Below, piece by piece: positions 19,573 to 29,046 of a stretch of 64,000 nucleotides of DNA (positions are counted from its first letter, which is position 1; each line of letters opens with the position of its first letter). The stretch is from Pirellulaceae bacterium. Its GTDB lineage: Bacteria > Planctomycetota > Planctomycetia > Pirellulales > Pirellulaceae. The position numbers and the translations under genes are program-made. Location: positions 62,001 through 126,000 of the forward strand of contig BPJU01000010.1 in the NCBI GenBank assembly GCA_026004775.1, written 5' to 3'. The notes below the pieces were generated by a model. The model saw only the letters and a program-made list of their open reading frames with translations. It did not search any database and had not been told where the DNA came from.

Positions 19573-19827
19573 CGGCCTAAACGTACCGAGCTACCAGAGA
19601 CGGTGTCAACCACTGTACGGCTAAGCTCATCCCGACTACGCAGCGAAATTACATACGGCTTGTTGTACAGAATCAGCTCGTTCTTGCATAGGTAATTGCA
19701 AACAAGAGGATGGCACTCAACCAAGCCACTCTTCCACGTCCACTGCTCGCCTGTAGCGGCAAACACAATCCGGTTACCGGAAGTTTTCCAATTTGCAGTT
19801 CGCCCAGCGTCCAGCGTCAGCCGCTCA

Positions 19828-22059
19828 TCACTCCTCACGACCGGTATCGGCGGCCAGCGTACTGCTGTCAGGGCGGGATGTCGGTTCGACCGGTTGCAAT
19901 AAGGGGCGTCCCAAGCGGTAGTCTTGGCGGACTGCCCGTAGGACAATTGCCCACATCCCGAGAATCACGGACACGACGATCACCAGGGCCGTGATACCTT
20001 CCCAAAGAAGCCGGATCCCCAGTTGCCGAACGGGCTCTACGGTAGCGTGGTAGTCTTCTTGGACAATCACTTTCAATCCGGTATCTACCAATTGGAATTG
20101 CGAGTCGGTGGCGTTCCGTACGCGCACCATGACCGGAGCCACGGCGGCGATCCATCGGCGGCGGAAGGCTTCTCCATCGGCCGTCCACCCCAGCGGGTCT
20201 TGATAGTTGGTGGTCCCTCCTGCCCGCAGGGCCTCAGCCGGCACCCTCCGGCGGCTGAATTCATCCGGGAGCCGTCCGTTTTTTTGCAGAACGTTCTCGA
20301 ACAACGGGTGCTCCAGGATCATGCCCTCAAGATCTCCTGGCCGACCATCGACCAGAACGGCGAAAAAGTGATCCGAGCCTTCTTCGAAATGTACGAAGAC
20401 ACCGATGTCGACCGTCACCGCCAGTATGCCGACGAATTGTCCCTGGTGATACAGCGGGGTGGAGATGGCGACTTTCCAGCGGTTGGTTGCTTTACTCTGG
20501 AAGGGTGCCGACAAGTGCGTGCGTTCGATATGGCGGTGAGGGTCAGGCCATTCGTAATGGAGAATTTCGCGCGTACCGAGGCGGCTGCGCCGCACCTCGT
20601 CGCGCGGGCCGCCGTGGAAATAGGTACGCCATCCGTAGTTCTGGCCGACGGTATACGCAACGTTTTCTTCTTCGAAAGCCGCCGCGACTTGCGTCCCATA
20701 CGCATCGGTCACGAACCAACTGGCGGCGTTCGCCACACGACCGGAAGCCAAGAGGTGATCAATAATCTGTTGTACCGGCTGTCGATCGGGATGTTCCAGA
20801 AAATCCTGCCGTTCCTCGAGCGGTTCCGTATTTTTGTTGGGGTCCCGCAACGCCAGCAAAAGCGGCAGGAGCGGGGAGTTGGGCTGCTGGGCTCGAGCCA
20901 ATTGGCCGGCCAACTCGGACTGTTGCGCCACGTCTTCCACCGCGCGAAAGTACCTCTCGATTTCCTGCGCCGCGGCGCCAGCCACCGCTTTGGCGGCGAA
21001 GTGGTTTTTTTCCAAGGCACGCGCCGTGAGAGCCTGATCCGAGTCGGTTTTGGCCCGTACGTAACCGCGCCATCCAAACAGAGCCATCACCAGCAGCAGG
21101 ATCAGCGGGCCGACGAATCCCAGCACCAACAACGGACGGCGGGCGCGGGCCCGTTCGCGCAGCAGCAGGGCGTCCAGCACCGCTTGCACGTTCGGCAGCC
21201 GCCGCTTCGGATCGGGCTCCAGACAATTGTCGATCAGCTCGATCAACGCTCGATCGATCCCCGGTACCCGCCGATGAGCTTGTGGCGGCGGCGCTTCCTG
21301 GATCAACCGCCGGTAGCGCCGCAGCCGTTCCGGCAAGTCGGGAGCAGACTCCAAAATCTCCAAAGCTTCCGGCGTGCGATGCGGCGGGCCACCGGTCAGC
21401 ATGGCATAGAGCATCGCTCCCAGAGCATATACGTCCCAGCGGGCATCCGGCAACGCATCGAGCGAAGCTTGTTCGGGGGCCATGTAAAACAGCGTGCCCA
21501 ACGAAGGAGTCTGTTCATGCGTCAGCCGTGACTGGCCAAAGTCCGCCAAGCGAGGTCGATGGTCCTGGTCCAGCAACACATTGGCGGGTTTCAAATCGCA
21601 ATGCAGGATGCCGCGCCCATGAGCGTGCAGCAGCCCCACCACCACTTCGTGAAAAACCTGTACCGCTTCCTGCACCGCCATCGGCCCATGCGTGGCCAGC
21701 CAGTCTTCCAGCGAGCCATTCTCGATGTACTCCATCACAAAGTAGGGCGGATCGGTCTCCCAACCGACGTCCAGCAGTTGCACGACGTACCGGTCAGCGG
21801 CCAGGAATACCAGCTTTTCCACTTCACGATGCAACAGCGGCCAATCCACACCGCCGCGATGGGTATAGAATTTGATCGCCACGCGACGCCCCGTGCGACG
21901 GTCCAAAGCCACCCATACTTCGCCGTAGGCGCCGCTTCCCAAAAAACGCTCGATCTGGTAGTTCGGCACCTGGATGGGCGGACGCGTCTTGCGCAGGCTC
22001 AATTGCCGCGCTTCCCGCTGCTGCTCGTACGACTGGTATTCCGTGGAATCCGCTGCCAT
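19828..22059 (-). CDS. Membrane Ser/Thr protein kinase with Cache-like sensor
   Basis: About 743 aa. The N-terminal cytoplasmic kinase has all Hanks motifs: the G-loop GSGAYGEVWVAL (about 40-51), VAIKF with the ATP lysine, HCDLKPANVLL (catalytic loop, HCD instead of HRD), LADFGQ and APEQ. A transmembrane segment (LLVLGFVGPLILLLVMALF) near residue 310 is followed by an extracytoplasmic region of about 350 residues with Cache/PAS-like features, then a second membrane helix (LLWEGITALVIVVSVILGM) and a short tail. This suggests a signal-sensing kinase. The ATG at 22059 is preferred, with GTG 22074 an alternative. It is divergent from lysS. Confidence 0.85.
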   Translation of the reverse strand: MAADSTEYQSYEQQREARQLSLRKTRPPIQVPNYQIERFLGSGAYGEVWVALDRRTGRRVAIKFYTHRGGVDWPLLHREVEKLVFLAADRYVVQLLDVGWETDPPYFVMEYIENGSLEDWLATHGPMAVQEAVQVFHEVVVGLLHAHGRGILHCDLKPANVLLDQDHRPRLADFGQSRLTHEQTPSLGTLFYMAPEQASLDALPDARWDVYALGAMLYAMLTGGPPHRTPEALEILESAPDLPERLRRYRRLIQEAPPPQAHRRVPGIDRALIELIDNCLEPDPKRRLPNVQAVLDALLLRERARARRPLLVLGFVGPLILLLVMALFGWRGYVRAKTDSDQALTARALEKNHFAAKAVAGAAAQEIERYFRAVEDVAQQSELAGQLARAQQPNSPLLPLLLALRDPNKNTEPLEERQDFLEHPDRQPVQQIIDHLLASGRVANAASWFVTDAYGTQVAAAFEEENVAYTVGQNYGWRTYFHGGPRDEVRRSRLGTREILHYEWPDPHRHIERTHLSAPFQSKATNRWKVAISTPLYHQGQFVGILAVTVDIGVFVHFEEGSDHFFAVLVDGRPGDLEGMILEHPLFENVLQKNGRLPDEFSRRRVPAEALRAGGTTNYQDPLGWTADGEAFRRRWIAAVAPVMVRVRNATDSQFQLVDTGLKVIVQEDYHATVEPVRQLGIRLLWEGITALVIVVSVILGMWAIVLRAVRQDYRLGRPLLQPVEPTSRPDSSTLAADTGREE

Positions 22060-22295
22060 CAGCCCACCAACCACCGTGCGGCGCTGTCAAGCGGTAACCC
22101 TACCGCAATCGAGCGCCCCCTCGGATGCAAACCGAAACCGAAACCGGTACGCCCTAGGCTATTGTATCGTTTTCCCCTAAACTTGCCGTTGACCCGTGCA
22201 GCCGTTTCACTACAATGCGGCCGTTTCCGGACTTGGTGCCACAACAGAGCTTGAAAATACGTCTTCCGCCTTCGGGCCCCAGCAGGCCTGCAAGC

Positions 22296-23861
22296 ATGTC
22301 CCAGCGTGGTCCTAGCATTCACGAAGCGTCACGCCGTGCTAACCTGAAACGGCTGATGGATTTAGGAATCGATCCGTGGGGGAGCCGGTTCGATGGCCAT
22401 CAGCCGATCGGCCGCGTGCGCGCCATGAAGGACCAAATCCGCTACCGCCTGGCCGACGGCCAAGAACTGGCGCTGCCGCCGCTCGAAGGTCCGCAGCGCG
22501 TCGATTACCGGCAGTGGAAAAGCCAGCAAGGCCCGGGCGAAGAGGTGGGCCCCAAGGTGCGCGTCGCCGGCCGCATCGTCCTGCAACGCCCCACCGGAAA
22601 ACTGATCTTCTTGAACATTCGAGACTGGACAGGTGATATCCAGATCTTTGTCGGCCAGCGCCAAGTCGGCCACCACAATTGGCAGATTGCCGAATGCCTG
22701 GATCTGGGAGACATCATCGGGGTCGACGGCCGATTAGGTCGCACCAATACCGGCGAACTTACCGTATTCGCCGAAGAACTCCACTTCCTGTGCAAGACTC
22801 TGGAGCCTCCCCCGGAAAAGTATCATGGGCTGACGGATCCCGAGCTGCGGCAGCGGTTGCGGTACCTGGACCTGCTGTATACCGAGGGAGTGCTCGAAAC
22901 CTTCTTGAAGCGAACACGTATCGTCCAAGCGATCCGCCGTGTGCTGGATGAGCAAGGCTATATCGAGGTCGAGGGGCCGACGTTGCATACCATCGCCGGC
23001 GGCGCTGCGGCCCGGCCCTTCATCACCCACCACAACGCGCTCGACATAGACCTCTACCTCCGCATCGCCCTGGAATTGCACTTGAAACGCCTGCTGGTCG
23101 GCGGCATCGAAAAAGTTTATGAGTTGGGCAGAGTCTACCGTAATGAGGGAATCAGCCCAAGACACAACCCCGAATTCACCATGCTGGAAGTTTACCAGGC
23201 CTACGGCGACTACCACACGATGATGGACCTGGCTGAACAAATTGTATTAGGATCGCTCCGTGCCATCCAGGATGACTATTGCGTGCAGTGGGGAGAGACC
23301 GTTATCGACTTTACTCCCCCCTTCGCCCGCCGAACCTATGACGAACTTTTTCAGGAACACACCGGTATTACCCCTTCCGACAGCAAGGCGGTGGCCGATT
23401 TCGCTTCGCGAATCGGCCTCCATCCCCAAGGCAAGCATCCGGATGTGATCAAGTCCGAGATATTTGAAGAAGTAGTAGAACCGAAATTAATCGGCCCGGT
23501 TTTCGTCATCGATTACCCGGCGGCCTTGTGCCCCCTGACGAAACGCAAGCGGGACAATCCGCAAATTGCCGAACGATTCGAGTTGTTTGTGCAAGGTATG
23601 GAGATCGCCAATGCCTATACGGAATTGAACGACCCGGACTTGCAGGAAGAGCTGTTCCGCACTCAGTTGGAAGGCCTTCCCGAAGAGGAGTCGATGGCGC
23701 GGATGGACCACGACTTCCTGCGCGCCTTGCGCAACGGCATGCCTCCGGCAGGGGGGCTGGGTATCGGCGTGGATCGGCTGGTGATGCTGCTGACCGGATC
23801 GCGCTCGATCCGCGACGTGATTCTGTTCCCGCTGTTGCGTCCCGAAGCGGGGGCGAAGTAA
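22296..23861 (+). CDS. lysS: Lysyl-tRNA synthetase, class II
   Basis: 521 aa from the ATG at 22296. An in-frame extension to 22215 has no conserved sequence. It has an N-terminal OB-fold anticodon domain (FLNIRDWTGDIQIFVGQ), then class II motifs: motif 2 region ELGRVYRNEGISPRHNPEFT and motif 3 GLGIGVDRLVMLLTG. The GGAAARPFITHHNALD segment is typical of LysS. It charges tRNA-Lys with lysine in the cytoplasm. The ABC permease gene begins 35 bases downstream on the same strand. Confidence 0.95.
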   Translation: MSQRGPSIHEASRRANLKRLMDLGIDPWGSRFDGHQPIGRVRAMKDQIRYRLADGQELALPPLEGPQRVDYRQWKSQQGPGEEVGPKVRVAGRIVLQRPTGKLIFLNIRDWTGDIQIFVGQRQVGHHNWQIAECLDLGDIIGVDGRLGRTNTGELTVFAEELHFLCKTLEPPPEKYHGLTDPELRQRLRYLDLLYTEGVLETFLKRTRIVQAIRRVLDEQGYIEVEGPTLHTIAGGAAARPFITHHNALDIDLYLRIALELHLKRLLVGGIEKVYELGRVYRNEGISPRHNPEFTMLEVYQAYGDYHTMMDLAEQIVLGSLRAIQDDYCVQWGETVIDFTPPFARRTYDELFQEHTGITPSDSKAVADFASRIGLHPQGKHPDVIKSEIFEEVVEPKLIGPVFVIDYPAALCPLTKRKRDNPQIAERFELFVQGMEIANAYTELNDPDLQEELFRTQLEGLPEEESMARMDHDFLRALRNGMPPAGGLGIGVDRLVMLLTGSRSIRDVILFPLLRPEAGAK

Positions 23862-23896
23862 AGGAGTACGAGGATCCGGGACCAAAGGACGGGCCC

Positions 23897-25399
23897 ATGT
23901 ATGTGTGGCTGCTAGCTTGGCGCTACTTGCGGACGCGTTATATCGCTCTGGCCTCCATCATCAGTGTCACGCTCGGTGTGGCGACGCTGGTCATCGTCAA
24001 CAGCGTGATGTCGGGTTTCTCTCACGAAATGCAAAAACGACTGAACGGTATCCTGTCGGATATCGTAGTAGAAGGCCCGGACCTGATCAGTGGCTTTCCC
24101 GACGCGGAGCGGTATATGGAGGAGATCCGGCGGATCGTGGGGCCTGAGCTGCAGGGCATGACGGCCGTCGTCCATGTACCAGCGATGCTCACTTTTGACG
24201 TGCAAGGCCAGTACTTCACGCGGCAAGTGAATCTGATCGGGATTGACGAACAGACCTATGCGTCGGTAAGCGATTTTTCCCAGTACTTATTACATCCGGA
24301 GAATCGCCGCCGAGTAAGCTTCCAGTTGCGGCCGGACGGCTACGCTCCGGACCGCCCGGGATTTCCCCTGTCCGGCTGGAAATATCGTTCGATGCGGGCG
24401 GCATTGGAGAAGATGCGGTCCCGATCGGAACCGCCGCCCGAAGGCCCATCCCTGGACGTGCCTCGAGATCCCACAGCCCGCTACTACGGAGCCTCACAAC
24501 AACAATTCGATCCGGCCCGCGAACAACATACGGGACTGGTTCTGGGCATTGCTATTGCTTCCCGGCGCGTGCGGAATTCCGACGGCACAGTAGTGGATCA
24601 TTTCTTTGTGCGGCCCGGCGACGATGTCCAGATAACTCTCCCTACCGCGGGCAATCCACCCAAGGCCGAAACGGCATCGTTTACCGTGGTGGATTTTTAT
24701 GAAAGCAAAATGAGCGAGTACGACTACAGCTTTGCTTTCGTGCCGCTGCGTGCTCTTCAGGATCTGCGAGGTATGGTTGATCCGCAGAGCGGCCGGCGTT
24801 TTGTCACGGCCATCCAGTTGAAGTTGCGGCCCGGAGCCGACTTGGACCACGTACGCGACAAACTGCGCAGCCGGTTCCCTCCCAACGAATATCCTTACTT
24901 TCATGTCGCCACATGGCGCGATCTGCAAGGTCCCCTGCTGGCAGCCGTACACATGGAAACTACCATCCTCAATATCCTGCTGTTTCTCATTATCGCCGTC
25001 GCCGGATTCGGAATCCTGGCCGTCTTTTTCATGATCGTGGTGGAAAAAACCCGCGATATCGGTATCCTCAAAGCGCTTGGAGCACCGCGCCGAGGCGTAG
25101 CAACGATCTTTGTCGGTTACGGACTGGCCCTGGGATGTGTCGGCGCCGGTGTAGGAGTAGTGCTGGGATTGGAATTTGTCTGGCATATCAATCAAATCGC
25201 CGACTGGATGGAATGGCTGACAGGACGCGAAGTGTTTGATCCGACGGTCTACTACTTTCAGGAGATTCCGGTGATCGTCGAGCCACTCACCGTTCTTGCC
25301 GTCGCCGTGTGCGCCGTCGGCATAGCGGTATTGGCCAGTATCTTGCCCGCTCTGAGAGCGGCGCGCTTGCACCCGGTGGAGGCTCTGCGTTATGAATAG
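23897..25399 (+). CDS. LolC/LolE-like ABC transporter permease
   Basis: 500 aa from the ATG at 23897. One N-terminal transmembrane helix (IALASIISVTLGVATLVIV), a large periplasmic region, and three C-terminal helices: ILNILLFLIIAVAGFGILAV, GLALGCVGAGVGVVLGLEF and PLTVLAVAVCAVGIAVLASI. The cytoplasmic motif VEKTRDIGILKALGAPRRGV is characteristic of the LolC/LolE/MacB (FtsX-fold) permeases. LolCDE releases lipoproteins from the inner membrane; MacB-type members export other substrates. The next gene (ATPase) overlaps it by 8 bp. Only one permease is present, so a homodimer is likely. Confidence 0.85.
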   Translation: MYVWLLAWRYLRTRYIALASIISVTLGVATLVIVNSVMSGFSHEMQKRLNGILSDIVVEGPDLISGFPDAERYMEEIRRIVGPELQGMTAVVHVPAMLTFDVQGQYFTRQVNLIGIDEQTYASVSDFSQYLLHPENRRRVSFQLRPDGYAPDRPGFPLSGWKYRSMRAALEKMRSRSEPPPEGPSLDVPRDPTARYYGASQQQFDPAREQHTGLVLGIAIASRRVRNSDGTVVDHFFVRPGDDVQITLPTAGNPPKAETASFTVVDFYESKMSEYDYSFAFVPLRALQDLRGMVDPQSGRRFVTAIQLKLRPGADLDHVRDKLRSRFPPNEYPYFHVATWRDLQGPLLAAVHMETTILNILLFLIIAVAGFGILAVFFMIVVEKTRDIGILKALGAPRRGVATIFVGYGLALGCVGAGVGVVLGLEFVWHINQIADWMEWLTGREVFDPTVYYFQEIPVIVEPLTVLAVAVCAVGIAVLASILPALRAARLHPVEALRYE

Positions 25400-26192
25400 C
25401 ACGGTTTCCGTGACCGCCCCGCACGTCGCCCTTGTACCACGGCCCACGCAACATACCGCACAGACGGCGCACGTGCCACCGGCTGCAGCTCCGCACACCA
25501 CGGCTTTGCTCCGCGCCGAAGGCCTGGTGAAGAACTACCAGCGCGGCCGCCACCTGATCCGGGTGCTCCAGGGAGTTGACCTGGAGGTGGCAGACGGTGA
25601 GTTTCTGGCCATCGTCGGGCAGAGCGGCTCGGGCAAGAGCACCTTGCTCCACCTGTTGGGGACACTCGATGCTCCCGATCAGGGATGCATCTATTTCCAG
25701 GGCCACCGTATCGACCAATTACCACCGGCGGGACGAGATATTTTGCGAAACAAATATTTCGGAATGGTCTTTCAATTCTATCATCTGCTGCCGGAACTGA
25801 CGACGCGCGAGAACATTCTGGTGCCGCTAATGATCCGCGACGGATTGCTGCGTTATTGGTGGGGGCGGCGGCAGTACGTCAAGCGAGCCGATCAGCTATT
25901 GGCCCTGGTGGGATTGGAACACCGGGCCGCACATCGGCCTCGAGAACTCTCCGGCGGCGAGATGCAACGAGCAGCCATCGCCCGCGCTCTGGTGGCGGAA
26001 CCGTCCCTGCTGCTGGCCGACGAGCCTACCGGAAACCTCGATCGGCACACCGGCCAGGCTATCCTGGACTTGTTGCGTACCTTGAACCGCCAACAACGGC
26101 TCACTATAGTCATGGTTACGCACGACCCGTCGATCGCCGCTCAAGCCGATCGCGTTGTGCGGCTGAACGAAGGGCGCATCGAAGCAGCATAA
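25392..26192 (+). CDS. LolD-like ABC transporter ATP-binding protein
   Basis: 266 aa. Walker A GQSGSGKSTLLH, Q-loop region GMVFQFYHLLPELTTREN, signature LSGGEMQRAAIARAL, Walker B LLLADEPTGNLD and the switch His (VTHD) are all present. The LLPELTTREN segment is typical of the LolD/MacB ATPase group. There is a 35-residue Ala/Pro/Thr-rich extension before the ATPase core. It overlaps the permease gene by 8 bp and forms the ATPase of that transporter. Confidence 0.9.
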   Translation: MNSTVSVTAPHVALVPRPTQHTAQTAHVPPAAAPHTTALLRAEGLVKNYQRGRHLIRVLQGVDLEVADGEFLAIVGQSGSGKSTLLHLLGTLDAPDQGCIYFQGHRIDQLPPAGRDILRNKYFGMVFQFYHLLPELTTRENILVPLMIRDGLLRYWWGRRQYVKRADQLLALVGLEHRAAHRPRELSGGEMQRAAIARALVAEPSLLLADEPTGNLDRHTGQAILDLLRTLNRQQRLTIVMVTHDPSIAAQADRVVRLNEGRIEAA

Positions 26193-26213
26193 GGAACGCT
26201 GAGCGTTACGGGT

Positions 26214-27077
26214 ATGGCGTTGAAAGTCTATATCAACGGCGCGCTGTACGACAAAGAGCACGCCAAGATCAGTGTTTTCGACCACGGCCTGCTGTACGGG
26301 GACGGAGTCTTCGAGGGTATACGCAGCTATGGCGGAAAAGTCTTCCGCCTCCGCCAACACTTGGACCGCTTGTGGCAGTCGGCCAAGGCGATCGCCCTGG
26401 AGATTCCGATGACCCAGGATCAGATGGCCGCCGCCGTCTACCAGACGCTCCAGGCCAACCAGATCCAGGACGGATACATCCGGCTGGTGGTGACACGCGG
26501 TGCTGGAACACTCGGACTGGACCCGAACCGCTGCCGGGACCCGCAAGTCATCATCATTGCCGACCATATTGAGCTGTACCCGCGGCAGCTCTACGAAAAC
26601 GGCCTGGAAATCGTTACGGTCAGCACCATCCGCAATCATCCGGCTGCCCTCAGCCCGCGTATCAAATCCTTGAATTACCTGAACAATATTCTGGCCAAAA
26701 TCGAAGGCTTGAAGGCCGGCTGTCCCGAAGCCCTGATGCTCAATAGCCGCGGTGAAGTAGCCGAGTGCACCGGCGATAATATCTTCCTGGTCTCGCGAGG
26801 ACGATTGCTGACGCCCCCGATCGACGCCGGTATCCTCGAAGGTATCACTCGCAATGCCGTCATCGAATTGGCCCAGCAGGCGGGCATTCCCGTACTTCAA
26901 GTGCCGCTTACCAAGCATGATGTATACATAGCCGATGAGTGTTTCCTCACAGGTACTGCGGCCGAAGTGGTTCCGGTGGTCAAAGTCGACAGTCGCGTGA
27001 TCGGTGACGGCAAACCGGGACCGATTACCCGCGAGCTGATGCGGCGGTTTGCTGAACTGGTACGAAGCGAATCGTGA
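26214..27077 (+). CDS. ilvE: Branched-chain amino acid aminotransferase
   Basis: 287 aa class IV PLP aminotransferase. Motifs: ISVFDHGLLYGDGVFEGIR at the N-terminus, the PLP lysine in IKSLNYLNNILAK, EVAECTGDNIFLV and EGITRNAVIELA. It catalyses the last step of Val, Leu and Ile synthesis with glutamate as amino donor; the fold alone does not exclude a D-amino-acid or aminodeoxychorismate-lyase relative, but the SLNYLNN region favours IlvE. It follows the LolD-like gene by 21 bases and ends 59 bases before the next gene. Confidence 0.9.
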   Translation: MALKVYINGALYDKEHAKISVFDHGLLYGDGVFEGIRSYGGKVFRLRQHLDRLWQSAKAIALEIPMTQDQMAAAVYQTLQANQIQDGYIRLVVTRGAGTLGLDPNRCRDPQVIIIADHIELYPRQLYENGLEIVTVSTIRNHPAALSPRIKSLNYLNNILAKIEGLKAGCPEALMLNSRGEVAECTGDNIFLVSRGRLLTPPIDAGILEGITRNAVIELAQQAGIPVLQVPLTKHDVYIADECFLTGTAAEVVPVVKVDSRVIGDGKPGPITRELMRRFAELVRSES

Positions 27078-27136
27078 CAAGCGGCACCAAGGATGCGCCG
27101 CATTCCGTGCCTTGCTGCGTGGAAAGGGTGCAGGCC

Positions 27137-27874
27137 ATGAAAAACCTGCCACGCCTCCTGGTTTGGTGCATTGCGCTCGAGTGGTTTGCCCACACGGCAT
27201 GTCTGGCCGACCCCCCGCCGCCGCTTACCGAATACATGGGCCGGCGCATCGCACAGACGATGCATTACTCCGGCGCCGAATGGCTGATCCGTAACGAACG
27301 AGAGCGGGAAGAACGCAGTTCCCTGATGCTCGCCAACCTCGGAATCCGCCCGGGAATGACTGTCTGCGATCTGGGGTGCGGCAATGGATACCATACCTTG
27401 CCGCTGGCGCGCATGGTGGGAGCGGCCGGACGAGTCTATGCGGTCGACATCCAGCCCCAAATGCTGGAGATGCTCCGCGCCCGACTGGAAAAAGAAGACG
27501 TCGAAAACGTCACTCCCATTCTTGGTTCCGTGCATAATCCCCGCTTGCCGGACGGCACTATTGATCTAGTCTTGATGGTAGACGTATATCACGAATTCTC
27601 TCATCCGCAACACATGTTGGAGGCGATTCACCGCGCGCTGGCCCCGGACGGACTGGTGGTGCTGGTGGAGTTCCGAGCCGAAGATCCGAACGTGCCCATC
27701 AAGCCGCTTCACAAGATGAGCAAGGAGCAGATCAACAAAGAGTTGACCGCCAATCGGTTTGAATTGTACAAAGAGTTCGACGGCCTGCCGTGGCAGCACA
27801 TGATGTTTTTTCGCAAAGCCGCGGCTGACGACGAGCAGGGTCGGGCAAAGCATGCCGTTCCCAAAGACCGTTGA
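27137..27874 (+). CDS. Exported class I SAM-dependent methyltransferase
   Basis: 245 aa from the ATG at 27137, which has GGAAAGGG upstream; an earlier in-frame start (27074) would overlap ilvE. It has a signal peptide (LPRLLVWCIALEWFAHTACLA) and then the SAM motif I, VCDLGCGNGYHTLPLA, an acidic motif (VYAVDIQPQMLEML) and LVLMVDVYHEFSHPQHML. A methyltransferase with an export signal is unusual in general but recurrent in planctomycetes. The substrate is unknown. Confidence 0.75.
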   Translation: MKNLPRLLVWCIALEWFAHTACLADPPPPLTEYMGRRIAQTMHYSGAEWLIRNEREREERSSLMLANLGIRPGMTVCDLGCGNGYHTLPLARMVGAAGRVYAVDIQPQMLEMLRARLEKEDVENVTPILGSVHNPRLPDGTIDLVLMVDVYHEFSHPQHMLEAIHRALAPDGLVVLVEFRAEDPNVPIKPLHKMSKEQINKELTANRFELYKEFDGLPWQHMMFFRKAAADDEQGRAKHAVPKDR

Positions 27875-27881
27875 TCGCTTC

Positions 27882-27905
27882 GGTCAGATCTGACCTTGTT
27901 CTTTA
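27882..27905 (+). terminator. Possible weak terminator
   Basis: A perfect palindrome (GGTCAGATCTGACC, 27882-27895) is followed by TTGTTCTTTA, eight bases after the methyltransferase stop. The stem is only five pairs when the central four bases form the loop, so an operator is also possible. Confidence 0.35.
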
Positions 27906-27975
27906 TACGGACCACGGCTATTGTTGATCCGGGACACCCGGTAAACGCTCAGGCACCACGTGCACCACAACCGCC

Positions 27976-28848
27976 ATGGATGGCCAGGTTCTGCTACGCC
28001 GACTTGTCGTGAGCCATCTCGGCATTCTTCTTGCCGTCCTGTGCTGCTCGGCATGCCGCACGGCACAGAAGGTGCCGGCACCGCACGTCGCCGGACGGCT
28101 CCTTCCGCGGCCGTCGCACAACCGGCACTGGCAGCCCGCTCTTGCGGTACTTCCCTGGGCTGAGATCGATCACGATACGGTTCGTATCCACAATATCCGT
28201 AACTGCTACTGGTTCGACGAACAGTCGTATGTGCCGCGCTACTATGATCGAAAATTCCGGCTGGAGGATTTGCGCACTGTCGATTTCATCGTCGTGCCTT
28301 TCCGGGAGGCCCCCAGCCTCGCCCACACCATGCTCAGTTTCGGTTTTGCCGATGGAACGCACCTGGGCGTTTCCGTCGAAGCTCGGCTGGAAGTCGGGGA
28401 AAACTACTCGCCCTGGCGCGGAGCTCTCAACCAGTACGAACTGATATATGTAGTAGCCGATGAGAAAGACCTGATACTATTGCGCACCGAGCATCGCAAG
28501 GTGGATGTGTACTTGTATCGAACGAAGGTCCAGCCGGAACAGGTACGGCAGTTATTTGTGGATATCATGCAGCGAGTGAACAAGCTCTACGATCATCCCG
28601 AGTTCTACCACACGCTGTATAATAACTGTACCACCAATATCGTCCAGCACGTGAATCGAATCCGGCCGGGACGTATTCCCGTATCGTGGGAGATGCTGCT
28701 TACGGGGCATTCGGACCGGTTGGCTTTTGAGCTGGGGTTAATCGAGGGAGGATCGTCGTTCGAGGAGACGCGCCGGTCGGCCCGCATAAACGAAGTGGCT
28801 CATCGGTACCGAGACCGGCCTGATTTCTCACAACAAATACGCCGCTGA
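27976..28848 (+). CDS. DUF4105 (Lnb N-terminal-like) lipoprotein
   Basis: 290 aa. The hydrophobic N-terminus ends in a lipobox-like LCCSAC, so it is probably a lipoprotein. The central ENYSPWRGALNQYELIYVV and later FYHTLYNNCTTNIVQHVN match DUF4105, the domain also found N-terminal to the Lnb lacto-N-biosidase region. DUF4105 contains a conserved N-C-T-T motif, seen here, reminiscent of papain-like cysteine hydrolases. Envelope location and hydrolase activity are inferred. Confidence 0.75.
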   Translation: MDGQVLLRRLVVSHLGILLAVLCCSACRTAQKVPAPHVAGRLLPRPSHNRHWQPALAVLPWAEIDHDTVRIHNIRNCYWFDEQSYVPRYYDRKFRLEDLRTVDFIVVPFREAPSLAHTMLSFGFADGTHLGVSVEARLEVGENYSPWRGALNQYELIYVVADEKDLILLRTEHRKVDVYLYRTKVQPEQVRQLFVDIMQRVNKLYDHPEFYHTLYNNCTTNIVQHVNRIRPGRIPVSWEMLLTGHSDRLAFELGLIEGGSSFEETRRSARINEVAHRYRDRPDFSQQIRR

Positions 28849-28903
28849 AAAGCGCAAAACGCCCATCGCCGGCTTGATTGAGCGAACGCATCCGGCACGA
28901 CAG

Positions 28904-28927
28904 AAAAGGGCGGCACCTGGGCCGCCC
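28904..28927 (-). terminator. Intrinsic terminator of the cysteine synthase-sulfurtransferase operon
   Basis: Read on the minus strand, a perfect 7-bp stem (GGGCGGC and GCCGCCC, 6-base loop) is followed by TTTTC. It lies about 120 bases after the sulfurtransferase stop and suits the minus-strand operon. Confidence 0.7.
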
Positions 28928-29046
28928 GGTGGAATCCGATTGCCCGCGGAGAACAGCCCTACGACTCTCTCTCCCATTGCGACTTGCCCCAAGGCGAGAC
29001 CAACCATTCTGCGCGGGGATCGAAGGCTCCGGTTCCCTGCAACCGA

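Noticed and set aside
20023-21531. 502-codon plus-strand frame
   Set aside because: Antisense of the kinase; the kinase motifs define the true strand.
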